40,567 nucleotides of DNA, from NCBI GenBank assembly GCA_025964715.1, contig JAOPYH010000029.1, forward strand, positions 1 through 40,567, given 5' to 3'. Source of the stretch: Streptosporangiaceae bacterium (GTDB lineage: Bacteria; Actinomycetota; Actinomycetes; Streptosporangiales; Streptosporangiaceae). Numbering within the stretch: position 1 is the first letter of the stretch; each line of letters begins with the position of its first letter. Positions 32,450 through 40,217 of this stretch are shown here, piece after piece. The notes beneath the pieces were generated by a model that ran no database searches, was not told where the DNA came from, and saw only the letters and a list, made by a program, of their open reading frames with translations. Both the position numbers and the translations under genes were made by a program.

Positions 32450-33447
32450 CCGCCACCGAACCCGTGCTCTCGCTCCAGTCCGTCAACCTCGACCTCAAGA
32501 CTCCGGAGGGGTATGTGCGCATCTTGCGCGACGTCAGCTTCGACATCGCTCCGGGCGAGATCGTGGGCATCGTGGGTGAATCCGGATCGGGCAAGTCGAT
32601 GACGGCGCTGACGGTCATGCGCCTGCTGCCGCCGAAGGCCGAGATCCACGCCACCCGGATCGGCTTCGACGGCGACGACCTCGCGACCACGAATCCGCGC
32701 GCGCTGCGCAGCGTCCGCGGCAAGCGCATCGGCATGGTCTTCCAAGACCCGATGACCTCGCTCGATCCCGTGATCCGGATCGGCAAGCAGATCGACGAGG
32801 CGTACCGCATCCACCACCCCAAGGCGAGCCGCGCCGAGGTGCGTGCACAGACGCTCAGGATGCTGGAGCTCGTCGGGGTGCCGGATGCCTCGAACCGCGC
32901 GCAGCAGTATCCGCATCAGTGGTCGGGCGGGATGCGGCAGCGGGCCGTCATCGCCATGGCGCTCGTCAACGATCCGAAGCTCATCCTCGCCGACGAGCCG
33001 ACGACCGCGCTCGACGCGACCATCCAGGCGCAGGTGCTCGATGCGCTCGTTCGCGCCCGTGACGAGCTCGGGGTGGCGGTCGTGCTCATCACCCACGACC
33101 TCGGTGTCATCGCGCAGTTCGCCTCGCGCGTCATCGTCATGTACGCGGGGGCCGTCGTGGAGGTGGCGGGAACCCGCGAACTGTTCAACGACAGCCGGCA
33201 CCCGTATTCGGCCGCGCTCGTGCAGAGTCGCCCCGGAGCGCACCGTCGCGGGGAGCCGCTGGTCGCGATCCCCGGCCGTCCGCCCTTGATGACGGCGCTT
33301 CCCGAAGGCTGTCCGTTCGCCCCGCGGTGCGCTTCGCCGCTGAAGTCGGAGCGGTGCGTCACCGAAAGGCCCGCCCTGGAACCCAGTGCCGACGGGCGGC
33401 TCAGCGCATGCCACTTCCGCGACCACCGTCAGGAGGTGGTCGCGTGA
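32446..33447 (+). CDS. Peptide-type ABC importer ATPase (DppD/OppD-like), system 2
   Basis: 333 residues from ATG 32446 in a four-base overlap; the frame is open further upstream but inside the permease gene. Walker A is GESGSGKSMT, the signature WSGGMRQRAVIAMAL, Walker B LILADEPTTALD, and the switch His is in LITHDLGVI. The C-terminal Cys cluster GCPFAPRCASPLKSERC is present. It acts with the next ATPase. Confidence 0.9.
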   Translation: MTATEPVLSLQSVNLDLKTPEGYVRILRDVSFDIAPGEIVGIVGESGSGKSMTALTVMRLLPPKAEIHATRIGFDGDDLATTNPRALRSVRGKRIGMVFQDPMTSLDPVIRIGKQIDEAYRIHHPKASRAEVRAQTLRMLELVGVPDASNRAQQYPHQWSGGMRQRAVIAMALVNDPKLILADEPTTALDATIQAQVLDALVRARDELGVAVVLITHDLGVIAQFASRVIVMYAGAVVEVAGTRELFNDSRHPYSAALVQSRPGAHRRGEPLVAIPGRPPLMTALPEGCPFAPRCASPLKSERCVTERPALEPSADGRLSACHFRDHRQEVVA

Positions 33448-34445
33448 GCACGCTCCTGTCGGTCGAAGATCTGCAGGTCCACTTCGCCGCGCGCAGCTTC
33501 ACGGGACGCAAGCAGGCGATCCGGGCCGTCGACGGCGTCAGCTTCGCGGTCGGCGAGCACGAGGCCCTCGGCATCATCGGCGAGTCCGGCTGCGGCAAGA
33601 CGACCACCGGCCGAGCCATCGTGCAGCTCGAGGAGCCGACCGGCGGCTCCATCCACTACCGGGGCAAAGACGTCACGCACCTCACCGGAGCGGCCCGCCG
33701 GGCGTTCAATGCGAACGTGCAGTTCGTCTTCCAGGATCCGATGTCCTCACTCAACCCGCGGATGAACGTCGCATCCATCATCGCCGAACCGCTGCGCGCA
33801 TACGGGCGGTGGAACGGGAGAACCGGCCCGGATCGGGTGGCCGAGCTGCTCGACATGGTCGGTCTGCCTCCCGAGTTCGGGAACCGGTATCCGCACGAGT
33901 TCTCCGGCGGACAGCGCCAGCGCATCGGCATCGCCCGCGCTCTCGCCCTCGACCCCGAGCTGCTCGTGCTCGACGAGCCGGTGTCGGCGCTCGATGTCTC
34001 GGTGCAGGCGCAGGTGCTCAACCTGCTCATGTCGTTGCGCGACGCCAAGGGCCTCACATACGTCATGATCAGCCACGACCTCGACGTCATCCGCCACGTC
34101 ACGGATCGCATCGTGGTCATGTATCTCGGCGTGGTCGTCGAGACCGGTCCGGCTGACGAGGTGCTCGACGCGCCGGTGCATCCCTATACCGCCGCACTCG
34201 TCTCTGCGACGCCGCCGTCGTCGCCCGACGAGAAGCGGGAGCGCATCCGTCTGCAGGGGGAACTGCCGTCGGCGTCGAACATCCCCTCCGGCTGCCGGTT
34301 CCGCACGCGCTGCTGGCGAGCCGACGAAATCTGTGCGGCCGAGGTTCCGCAACTCGTCCCCGTGGGCGACGGCGACCGCGCTGCAGCCTGTCATCATCCG
34401 CTGGATCTAGGAATGCCGCACGTACGAGAGGACATCGCATCATGA
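33444..34445 (+). CDS. Peptide-type ABC importer ATPase (DppF/OppF-like), system 2
   Basis: 333 residues from GTG 33444 in a GTGA overlap. Walker A is GESGCGKTTTGRA, the signature FSGGQRQRIGIARAL, Walker B LLVLDEPVSALD, the switch His is in MISHDLDVI, and the C-terminus has GCRFRTRCWRADEIC. It completes the second importer. The stop overlaps the following PLP-enzyme gene, so import and metabolism are translationally linked. Confidence 0.9.
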   Translation: MSTLLSVEDLQVHFAARSFTGRKQAIRAVDGVSFAVGEHEALGIIGESGCGKTTTGRAIVQLEEPTGGSIHYRGKDVTHLTGAARRAFNANVQFVFQDPMSSLNPRMNVASIIAEPLRAYGRWNGRTGPDRVAELLDMVGLPPEFGNRYPHEFSGGQRQRIGIARALALDPELLVLDEPVSALDVSVQAQVLNLLMSLRDAKGLTYVMISHDLDVIRHVTDRIVVMYLGVVVETGPADEVLDAPVHPYTAALVSATPPSSPDEKRERIRLQGELPSASNIPSGCRFRTRCWRADEICAAEVPQLVPVGDGDRAAACHHPLDLGMPHVREDIAS

Positions 34446-35554
34446 CCAACCCCTGGAACCACCTCGTCGGCCTGCCGATCGAGCGTCTGCCGAGCCCGAG
34501 CGTGCTCATCGATCTGCCGACGCTGCGGAGCAACATCGCCGAGATGGCCGCCCACGCGGACTCGCTCGGGGTTGCGTTGCGCCCGCACTGGAAGTCGAGC
34601 AAGGTGGTGGAGGTCGGGCGCATGCAGATCGAGGCCGGCGCGGTGGGCCTCACGGTCGCGACCGCGAACGAGCTCACCGCGCTCGCCGACGCCGGCATCC
34701 CGAGCGTGTTCTGGGCCTATCCGCCCGTGGGCGCGCCGAGGATCGCTGCGGCGCTCGCGGCCGCCGCGAAGACGCACCTCATCGTCGGCGTCGATTCCGT
34801 CGAGGCGGTGGCGAGGCTGGCCGAAGCCGCCGCCGCGGCAGGAACGGTGATCGACGTGCGCTTGGAGGTCGACACGGGCCTCGGCCGCATGGGCGTGCGC
34901 CCCGAGGATGCGGTCGACACCGCCCGCGCGATCGCCGCGTTGCCCGGCGTGCGGCTGGAGGGCGTGTTCACGCACGAAGGCCAGGTGCAGGGCGTCGGTG
35001 CCGATCCGGAGAAGCGCCTCGCGACCGGGCTCGCCGCGGGCCGCATGCTCGTGGAGGCGGCGGATGCGATCCGTGCAGGCGGCATCCCCCTGAGGAGCGT
35101 GTCGGTCGGCTCGACGCCCGGCGTCCGCTCCGCTCCCACCATCCCCGGCGTGACCGAGGCACGCCCCGGCACCTACGTGTACGGCGACGAGAATCAGGTC
35201 GCGATCGGCACCACCCCGCCCGAGGCCACCGCGGCGACGGTGCTCGCGCGGGTCATCAGCACGCAGCGAGGCGAGCCGATCCTCGTGGATGCCGGCACGA
35301 AGGCGATGAGCGCGGACGGCAGTCTGCACCACGACGGCCGTCTCGGCACCATCGTCTCGGAATCCGGCGGAGTGATCGCGGCCGCGCACGAAGAGCACGG
35401 CTTCCTCCGCGGCGCGGCCCCGGGGCTCGCCGTCGGCGACCTCGTCCGCATCCGGCCGAACCACGCCTGCGGACTCTCGAACATGCACTCCCACGTCGTC
35501 GTCGTCGATGACGGCTCTATCGTCGACGTCTGGCCCGTCGTGGGCCGCCACTAG
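34442..35554 (+). CDS. Fold-type III PLP enzyme, D-threonine aldolase / D-serine dehydratase-like
   Basis: 370 residues from ATG 34442 in a four-base overlap. The N-terminal alanine-racemase-type barrel has SPSVLIDLPTLRSNIAEM and the cofactor Lys in LRPHWKSSK. The C-terminal domain has IRPNHACGLSNMHSHVVVV, whose His and Cys, with the nearby His residues, match the metal site of DSD1-type D-serine dehydratases and D-threonine aldolases. These enzymes act on D-3-hydroxy-amino acids, by retro-aldol cleavage or by loss of water to give an enamine. The next gene encodes RidA, which removes such enamines. The actual amino acid is unknown, but the D-configuration agrees with the deacylase in the same operon. 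Confidence 0.83.
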   Translation: MTNPWNHLVGLPIERLPSPSVLIDLPTLRSNIAEMAAHADSLGVALRPHWKSSKVVEVGRMQIEAGAVGLTVATANELTALADAGIPSVFWAYPPVGAPRIAAALAAAAKTHLIVGVDSVEAVARLAEAAAAAGTVIDVRLEVDTGLGRMGVRPEDAVDTARAIAALPGVRLEGVFTHEGQVQGVGADPEKRLATGLAAGRMLVEAADAIRAGGIPLRSVSVGSTPGVRSAPTIPGVTEARPGTYVYGDENQVAIGTTPPEATAATVLARVISTQRGEPILVDAGTKAMSADGSLHHDGRLGTIVSESGGVIAAAHEEHGFLRGAAPGLAVGDLVRIRPNHACGLSNMHSHVVVVDDGSIVDVWPVVGRH

Positions 35555-35604
35555 TCGCACTCGCTCCCACTAATCGCACAGCATCAATCGCACACAGAAT
35601 AAGG
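35555..35604 (+). repeat. Three spaced TCGCAC repeats before the RidA gene
   Basis: TCGCAC occurs at 35555-35560, 35574-35579 and 35588-35593, the last two within the longer shared AATCGCACA. This is the widest gap inside the 19-gene operon. The repeats may be copies of the 3' end of the preceding gene (CACTAG/A then TCGCAC) made by slippage. No function is evident. Confidence 0.4.
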
Positions 35605-35610
35605 ATGGTC

Positions 35611-35985
35611 ATGCACCTCGTCACCTCGCCCGACGCCCCCTCTCCCGCCGGAACGTACTCACCCGGCATCATCAGCGGCAATCTGCTCTTCATCGCGGGC
35701 CAGGGTCCGTTCAACGCTGCGGGAGAGCGCGTCGGCGGCACCTTCGCCGAGCAGCTGCGCCTCACCTTTGCGAACCTGGAGGCGATCGCGACGGCCGCCG
35801 GCACGAGTCTGCACAACGCGGTGCGCCTCGACGTCTTCCTCCAGCACCCGACGGACTGGGCCGAGCTCAACGTGGCCTCGAAAGAGTTCCTCACCGAGCC
35901 CTATCCGACGCGGACGACGATCCAGGCCGACCTCAACGGCTTCCTCATCGAGGTGTCCGCGGTCGTCGAGATCTCGGCGAGCTGA
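35611..35985 (+). CDS. RidA-family enamine/imine deaminase
   Basis: 124 residues from ATG 35611, which has AAGG six bases upstream; ATG 35605 lies too close to that site. The chorismate-mutase-like fold is recognisable from YSPGIISGNLLFIAGQGPF, QLRLTFANLEAIATAAG, VRLDVFLQHPTDW and the active-site region YPTRTTIQADLNGFLIEVSAVVEI, with the Arg that binds the substrate carboxylate and the following Glu. RidA proteins hydrolyse 2-aminoacrylate and related enamines to keto acids and ammonia. It follows a PLP enzyme that can make such enamines. Confidence 0.88.
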   Translation: MHLVTSPDAPSPAGTYSPGIISGNLLFIAGQGPFNAAGERVGGTFAEQLRLTFANLEAIATAAGTSLHNAVRLDVFLQHPTDWAELNVASKEFLTEPYPTRTTIQADLNGFLIEVSAVVEISAS

Positions 35986-35998
35986 GCCCGGTGATGGA

Positions 35999-36991
35999 AT
36001 GCCCGCGGTTCGCGCAGACGGTGCCCCGATGATACGGCTCCAGGCAGGCGGAGGGTACGTCGTCGGCGCGTACGTCGCCTCCCCGACGGCGAGCAGCTGG
36101 GACCCCGCGATCGAGGCCGAGTACGTCGCCGCGCTCGACGCGGATGACCGGATCGCCGCGTTCGAGATGCTGTGGCGCGGCGGCCTGCACATGCACGATG
36201 AGGAATGGCTGTTCGCGAACTTTCCCCCGCGGCTCGGCGCTGTGCTCTCCGATGTCGCGCACGTCTTCCTCACGATCTCCAGCGGCGACGAGGTCTACGG
36301 CATCGCATCCACTGACGCCGACGGGCGTGCGCGGGCGCTGCGCGATGTCGCCGCCCTCCGGGACGACCTGCACCGGTTCAACGACCGCCTCGGCCGTGCC
36401 GTGGTGTCGGCTGTCGAGCTCCATCCGGGTCCGCACCCGGCTCACGCGGCCGAGACGCCCTTGACGAGCTCGCTGGAGGAGATCGCGGGCTGGGGCTGGG
36501 AGAGCGCCGAGCTCGTGATCGAGCACAGCGACGCTCTCGTTCCGGGCCACGCGCCGGAGAAGGGCTTCCTCTCTCTCACCCACGAGATCGCGGCCATCAA
36601 GGCATCCCAGACAGAGGTCGGCATCGCGCTCAACTGGGGCCGCTCGGCGATCGAGTTCCACGACGCGGCCCGCGCGGTCGAGCACATCTTCGAGGCCAAG
36701 GCCGCTGGGCTGCTCCGGGGCTACGTCTTCTCCGGCGCATCCGACCAGAACGGCGTCTACGACCATCCCTGGGTCGACGCGCACAACGCCTTCGCGCGGT
36801 CGGATGCGCACGCGTACGGCGATCCGATCTCCGTGCTCACCGAGAACTCGGTCCGGGCCGCCGTAGCGGCGATCGACGGCGGCGCGTGGCTCGGCCTCAA
36901 AGTCGCCTATCCATCCGGGCTGGAGGGCGGTATCGCGGAGCGGGTCGCGATGATCCGCGACGGCCTCGATGCGCTCGACCGGGCGCGCTGA
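35999..36991 (+). CDS. DUF4862 family protein
   Basis: 330 residues from ATG 35999; ATG 36029 (starting MIRLQAG) is a plausible alternative because the conserved part begins at YVVGAYVASPTA. Family stretches are LHMHDEEWLFANFP, VELHPGPHP, ELVIEHSDALVPG, EKGFLSLTHEIAAIK, GIALNWGRSAIE and GYVFSGASDQNG. Repeated beta-strand ends carrying Glu, His, Asn and Arg look like a TIM-barrel active site similar to xylose-isomerase-like folds, but no function is established for DUF4862. Its place between RidA and an enolase-superfamily enzyme implies an isomerase, epimerase or hydrolase step in the same pathway (inference). Confidence 0.78.
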   Translation: MPAVRADGAPMIRLQAGGGYVVGAYVASPTASSWDPAIEAEYVAALDADDRIAAFEMLWRGGLHMHDEEWLFANFPPRLGAVLSDVAHVFLTISSGDEVYGIASTDADGRARALRDVAALRDDLHRFNDRLGRAVVSAVELHPGPHPAHAAETPLTSSLEEIAGWGWESAELVIEHSDALVPGHAPEKGFLSLTHEIAAIKASQTEVGIALNWGRSAIEFHDAARAVEHIFEAKAAGLLRGYVFSGASDQNGVYDHPWVDAHNAFARSDAHAYGDPISVLTENSVRAAVAAIDGGAWLGLKVAYPSGLEGGIAERVAMIRDGLDALDRAR

Positions 36992-37003
36992 AAGGACCTC
37001 ACT

Positions 37004-38236
37004 GTGCACATCGTCGATGTCCGTACTGTTCTGCTGACCGGACCCGCGACCGATGATCCTTGGCTGTCGGTGTTCAAGCAGTCGAGGACGGTCGCCCTCG
37101 TCGAGATCGAGACCGACGGGGGCATCGTGGGCCTGGGGGAGACCTACGCCGGATACTTCTTCCCCGAATCTGTGCCACTCGTCGTGGCGTACCTGAAGCC
37201 CATTCTGCTGGCGCTGGAGGAGTTCGAACCCGACACGCTCGATGTGCCCCTGGCATTGGCCCGTATGCGCACCTGCTTCCAGTACTGGGGGAGGGTCGGG
37301 CTCGGCGCCGGTGTGCTCGCAGGTATCGAGGGGGCGCTGTGGGATCTGGCCGGCAAGCTGCAGGGCCTGCCCGTTCATCGACTGTTCACGGATGAGGCTC
37401 CCGGCTCTCTGCCGGCATACGCCACCGGCGGGCCCTCGCCCTGGCCGAAAGACGACCTCATCCGCAAGGTCGCCTTCTATCGCGAGCTCGGCTTCTCGGC
37501 GTTCAAGGTGAGCACAGGATACATCGACGGTGCGACGCGTGAGGAGGTCGTCGCGACGGGTCCCGAGCAGGCAGCGGCCATGGAGGCCGAGAAAGTGGAG
37601 TTGCTGCGCTCCGAGTTCGGTACCGAGCTGGGCGTACTGCTCGACGGGCACATGGGGCACCGCGAGGGGCCGACGCGCTGGAACCTGGCCACAGCATCCG
37701 CTGTTCTGACAGCCCTGGAGCTGCTGGGGCTGGTCTTCCTCGAGGAACCGCTGGCCTACGACGATCCCGATGCGTACGCGGAGCTTGCGGCGTCCAGCCG
37801 TATACCCGTCGCGGGTGGGGAGCAGCTCTCCACCTCTCGGGAGTTCGCAGCCTTCGCCGAGCGTCGCGCGTTCACGATCGCGCAGCCGGATGCCGCGTGG
37901 CTCGGCATCGAGGGCTTCTTACAGGTGGCGGATCGCTTCGCCCGCGACGGTGCGGGAATCGCGCCGCACTGCTGGTCTGGGGGCGTCGGCTACATGCAGA
38001 ACATCCACGCGGCATTCGCCTCGAACAATGTCGTCATCGTGGAGCTGCCGCCGGCCGCCGGCCCTCTGCACACCGAACTGTGGGGCGACAGCGTCCGGCT
38101 CGAGGGCGGCGCGCTCCTACGCCCGGAGGAACCAGGCCTCGGCGTGCGGCTCACAGACGCGATGCGATCCGCCTACCCCTTCCGTGCAGGCGCGGAGGAG
38201 TTCTCCAGCGTGCCAGGCAAGCTGATGCGGAGCTGA
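37004..38236 (+). CDS. Mandelate racemase/muconate lactonizing (enolase superfamily) protein, dehydratase-like
   Basis: 410 residues from GTG 37004, with AAAGGA seven bases upstream. The capping domain is at residues 1-130, the barrel follows. Metal ligands are Asp214 (LLDGHMGH), Glu247 or Glu248 (FLEEPL) and Glu273 (GGEQL). His216 lies two residues after the first ligand, the D-x-H arrangement in galactonate and mannonate dehydratases, and His322 in IAPHCWSGG is in the place of the catalytic base. The K-x-K motif is reduced to Lys168-Val-Ser. Dehydration of an acid sugar or similar hydroxy acid to a 2-keto-3-deoxy acid is the most likely reaction; a racemase is less likely. Confidence 0.83.
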   Translation: MHIVDVRTVLLTGPATDDPWLSVFKQSRTVALVEIETDGGIVGLGETYAGYFFPESVPLVVAYLKPILLALEEFEPDTLDVPLALARMRTCFQYWGRVGLGAGVLAGIEGALWDLAGKLQGLPVHRLFTDEAPGSLPAYATGGPSPWPKDDLIRKVAFYRELGFSAFKVSTGYIDGATREEVVATGPEQAAAMEAEKVELLRSEFGTELGVLLDGHMGHREGPTRWNLATASAVLTALELLGLVFLEEPLAYDDPDAYAELAASSRIPVAGGEQLSTSREFAAFAERRAFTIAQPDAAWLGIEGFLQVADRFARDGAGIAPHCWSGGVGYMQNIHAAFASNNVVIVELPPAAGPLHTELWGDSVRLEGGALLRPEEPGLGVRLTDAMRSAYPFRAGAEEFSSVPGKLMRS

Positions 38237-38238
38237 CG

Positions 38239-39261
38239 GTGACAACGGTCGAGCACATCGTCGTGGCGCAGCCGGGCGCGACGGAACATCTTCCCCCTCT
38301 GCGTGCACGGTTTCCCGAGGTGACCTGGACGACGCTTCTGCCTTCGACGCCCGGATGGGATCTCGACGCCGATCTCGCGGCCCGCGCGACGGTGCTGTTC
38401 GCCGACTTCCCGCCAGCGAAGGTCGCCTCGATGTCGTCCCTTCGCTGGATGCAGCTCGGGTCGCACGGCTATGCCCAGCTGGCCGGAACGCGCCTGCCCG
38501 CCGGAGTCACGGTCGCGGGTGGCGGCGGCGTGAACGGCATTCCGATCGCCCAGTGGTGCGTGCTCATGCTGCTCGCCTTAGCCCGAAACCTCCCGGGGAT
38601 GCTCGCGGCGCAGCGGGAGCACCGCTGGGATCGCTCCGCCATCTTCCAGACGGAGATCACGGGGCGCCGGGTCGGCATCCTGGGCTACGGCAGCGTGGGC
38701 CAGGAGGTGGCTCGTCAGATGCGCGCGCTGGGGCTCGAGGTGTGGGTGATGTCGCGATCCGACACGCGCACAGGCCGTCTGCGTTTCGATCCGCGGCCGG
38801 GCGAGCCGCGTGCCATCATCCCCGATCGCAGCTTCGGGTTCGGCGAGGCGCAGCAGTTCTACCGCGGTGTGGACGTGCTGGTGGTGGCCCTCCCCATCGC
38901 CTCCGGCACGGCCGGCCTCGTCGACCGGGCGGCGCTGTCGCTGCTGCCGCGGGGCGCGCTGCTGCTCAACCCCGCACGCGCGGGCGTGGTCGACGAGGCC
39001 GCTCTGCTCGACGCGCTCCGCTCCGGGATGCTCGGCGGCGCGGCTTTGGACGACCACTATCGTCAGCCGATGCCGGCGGACGACCCGTTCTTCGACCTGC
39101 CGACCACCATCGTCACCTCGCACATCTCGGGCTCGACCGGCAGCAGCTTCTACCACGAGCGGATCTGGCGGCTGCTGGCCGAGAACCTTGCGCGCCACCT
39201 TCGTGGCGAGGCGCTTCTGAACGTCATCCGCCCCGAAGACCTCGAACTCGCAACCGAGTGA
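38239..39261 (+). CDS. D-isomer-specific 2-hydroxyacid dehydrogenase
   Basis: 340 residues from GTG 38239, two bases after the previous stop; the frame is open upstream only as a shadow. The NAD-binding domain begins RRVGILGYGSVGQEVARQM, the catalytic Arg is in LLLNPARAGVVDEAAL and the catalytic His in IVTSHISGSTGSSF. A segment of about 20 residues after the Rossmann start (SRSDTRTGRLRF to RAIIPDRSFGF) is longer than usual. The enzyme reduces a 2-keto acid to a D-2-hydroxy acid, or the reverse, in the cytosol. It could process a keto acid made by the aldolase, aminotransferase or D-amino-acid lyase of the operon. Confidence 0.87.
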   Translation: MTTVEHIVVAQPGATEHLPPLRARFPEVTWTTLLPSTPGWDLDADLAARATVLFADFPPAKVASMSSLRWMQLGSHGYAQLAGTRLPAGVTVAGGGGVNGIPIAQWCVLMLLALARNLPGMLAAQREHRWDRSAIFQTEITGRRVGILGYGSVGQEVARQMRALGLEVWVMSRSDTRTGRLRFDPRPGEPRAIIPDRSFGFGEAQQFYRGVDVLVVALPIASGTAGLVDRAALSLLPRGALLLNPARAGVVDEAALLDALRSGMLGGAALDDHYRQPMPADDPFFDLPTTIVTSHISGSTGSSFYHERIWRLLAENLARHLRGEALLNVIRPEDLELATE

Positions 39262-39272
39262 ACGGACAGCGG

Positions 39273-40217
39273 ATGCCCCTCCCACCCCTCACACGACAGA
39301 CCTTCATCGGCCCGTGGGCCGGCCTCCCGGTCGCCTGGGACGAGCACGACGAGTTCGATGAGCAGGCGATGCGGGCCGACGTCGCCCGGCTCGCCGCACA
39401 TGGTGCCCCCGGCGTCTACACCGGCGGCACCTCCGGCGAGTTCTATGCGCAGACCGAGGACGAGTTCCGTGCGATCGCCACGGCCATCGTGGACGAAGCT
39501 CACGCGCACGGGATTCCGGCGATGATCGGCTGCACTGCACTCGGCACGAAAGCGGCACTGCAGCGCATCGGGTTCGCCGGCTCGATCGGCGCCGATGCCG
39601 TGCAGCTCGCCGCTCCGTTCTGGCTCCCGCTCGCCGATCACGAGATCGTGCCGTTCTTCATCGAGACGGCGACGGCCGCCGGTCCTATGCCCTACTCGAT
39701 CTACGAGACCCGTCGTTCGAAGATCTCACTCACCATCGACCAGCACCGCGAGATATACGCCGCCGCCCCGAACTATCTCATGGTGAAAGCGAACGCGGAA
39801 ACGGTCGGCTGCACGCCACAAGGCTGCGCCACGCTCTCGGAGTTCGTCAACGTCTTCGTCAGCGAGCACCTCTGGGCGGAGTTCGCCGAGGCGGGCGCAA
39901 TCGGCTGCTGCAGCGCGACCATCTATGCGAACCCGGTGGTGGTCATGGACTGGTTCGCGCATCTCGTCGCGAAGGACGTTCCCGCGCTGAGACAGGATGT
40001 CGCGCTGTACGAGAAGCTCTACAGCTGGGCGTTCGCAGCCTTCGCGGGCCGCGGCTTTCAGGACAGCGCGTGGGATCGGCTGATTGGCAACGCCACTGGC
40101 TTCCTGAGCGCCGGGATAAGGACCCGCCGCCCCTACTCCTCCGCGAACCCGAAAGACCTCACCCGCCTCCGCGAGTGGCTGGCGGCGGAGGCCCCGGAGT
40201 GGATGTGGTCACGATGA
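39273..40217 (+). CDS. DHDPS/NAL-family aldolase or dehydratase, canonical motifs
   Basis: 314 residues from ATG 39273; GTG 39258, overlapping the previous stop, is a second option and no ribosome site decides. GVYTGGTSGEFYAQ contains the GTTGE-type carboxylate motif (51-57), Tyr141 or Tyr144 lies in PYSIYETRRSK, and the Schiff-base Lys172 in LMVKANAETVG. With all three sites intact it should act on pyruvate or another 2-keto acid, as aldolase or keto-deoxy-acid dehydratase. It differs clearly from the first DHDPS-fold protein of the operon, which lacks the carboxylate motif. Confidence 0.85.
   Translation: MPLPPLTRQTFIGPWAGLPVAWDEHDEFDEQAMRADVARLAAHGAPGVYTGGTSGEFYAQTEDEFRAIATAIVDEAHAHGIPAMIGCTALGTKAALQRIGFAGSIGADAVQLAAPFWLPLADHEIVPFFIETATAAGPMPYSIYETRRSKISLTIDQHREIYAAAPNYLMVKANAETVGCTPQGCATLSEFVNVFVSEHLWAEFAEAGAIGCCSATIYANPVVVMDWFAHLVAKDVPALRQDVALYEKLYSWAFAAFAGRGFQDSAWDRLIGNATGFLSAGIRTRRPYSSANPKDLTRLREWLAAEAPEWMWSR

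Noticed and set aside
38355-40217. A 620-codon frame suggesting a fusion of dehydrogenase and DHDPS proteins
   Set aside because: The first 300 codons are out of frame with the 2-hydroxyacid dehydrogenase and meaningless; the DHDPS protein starts near 39273.
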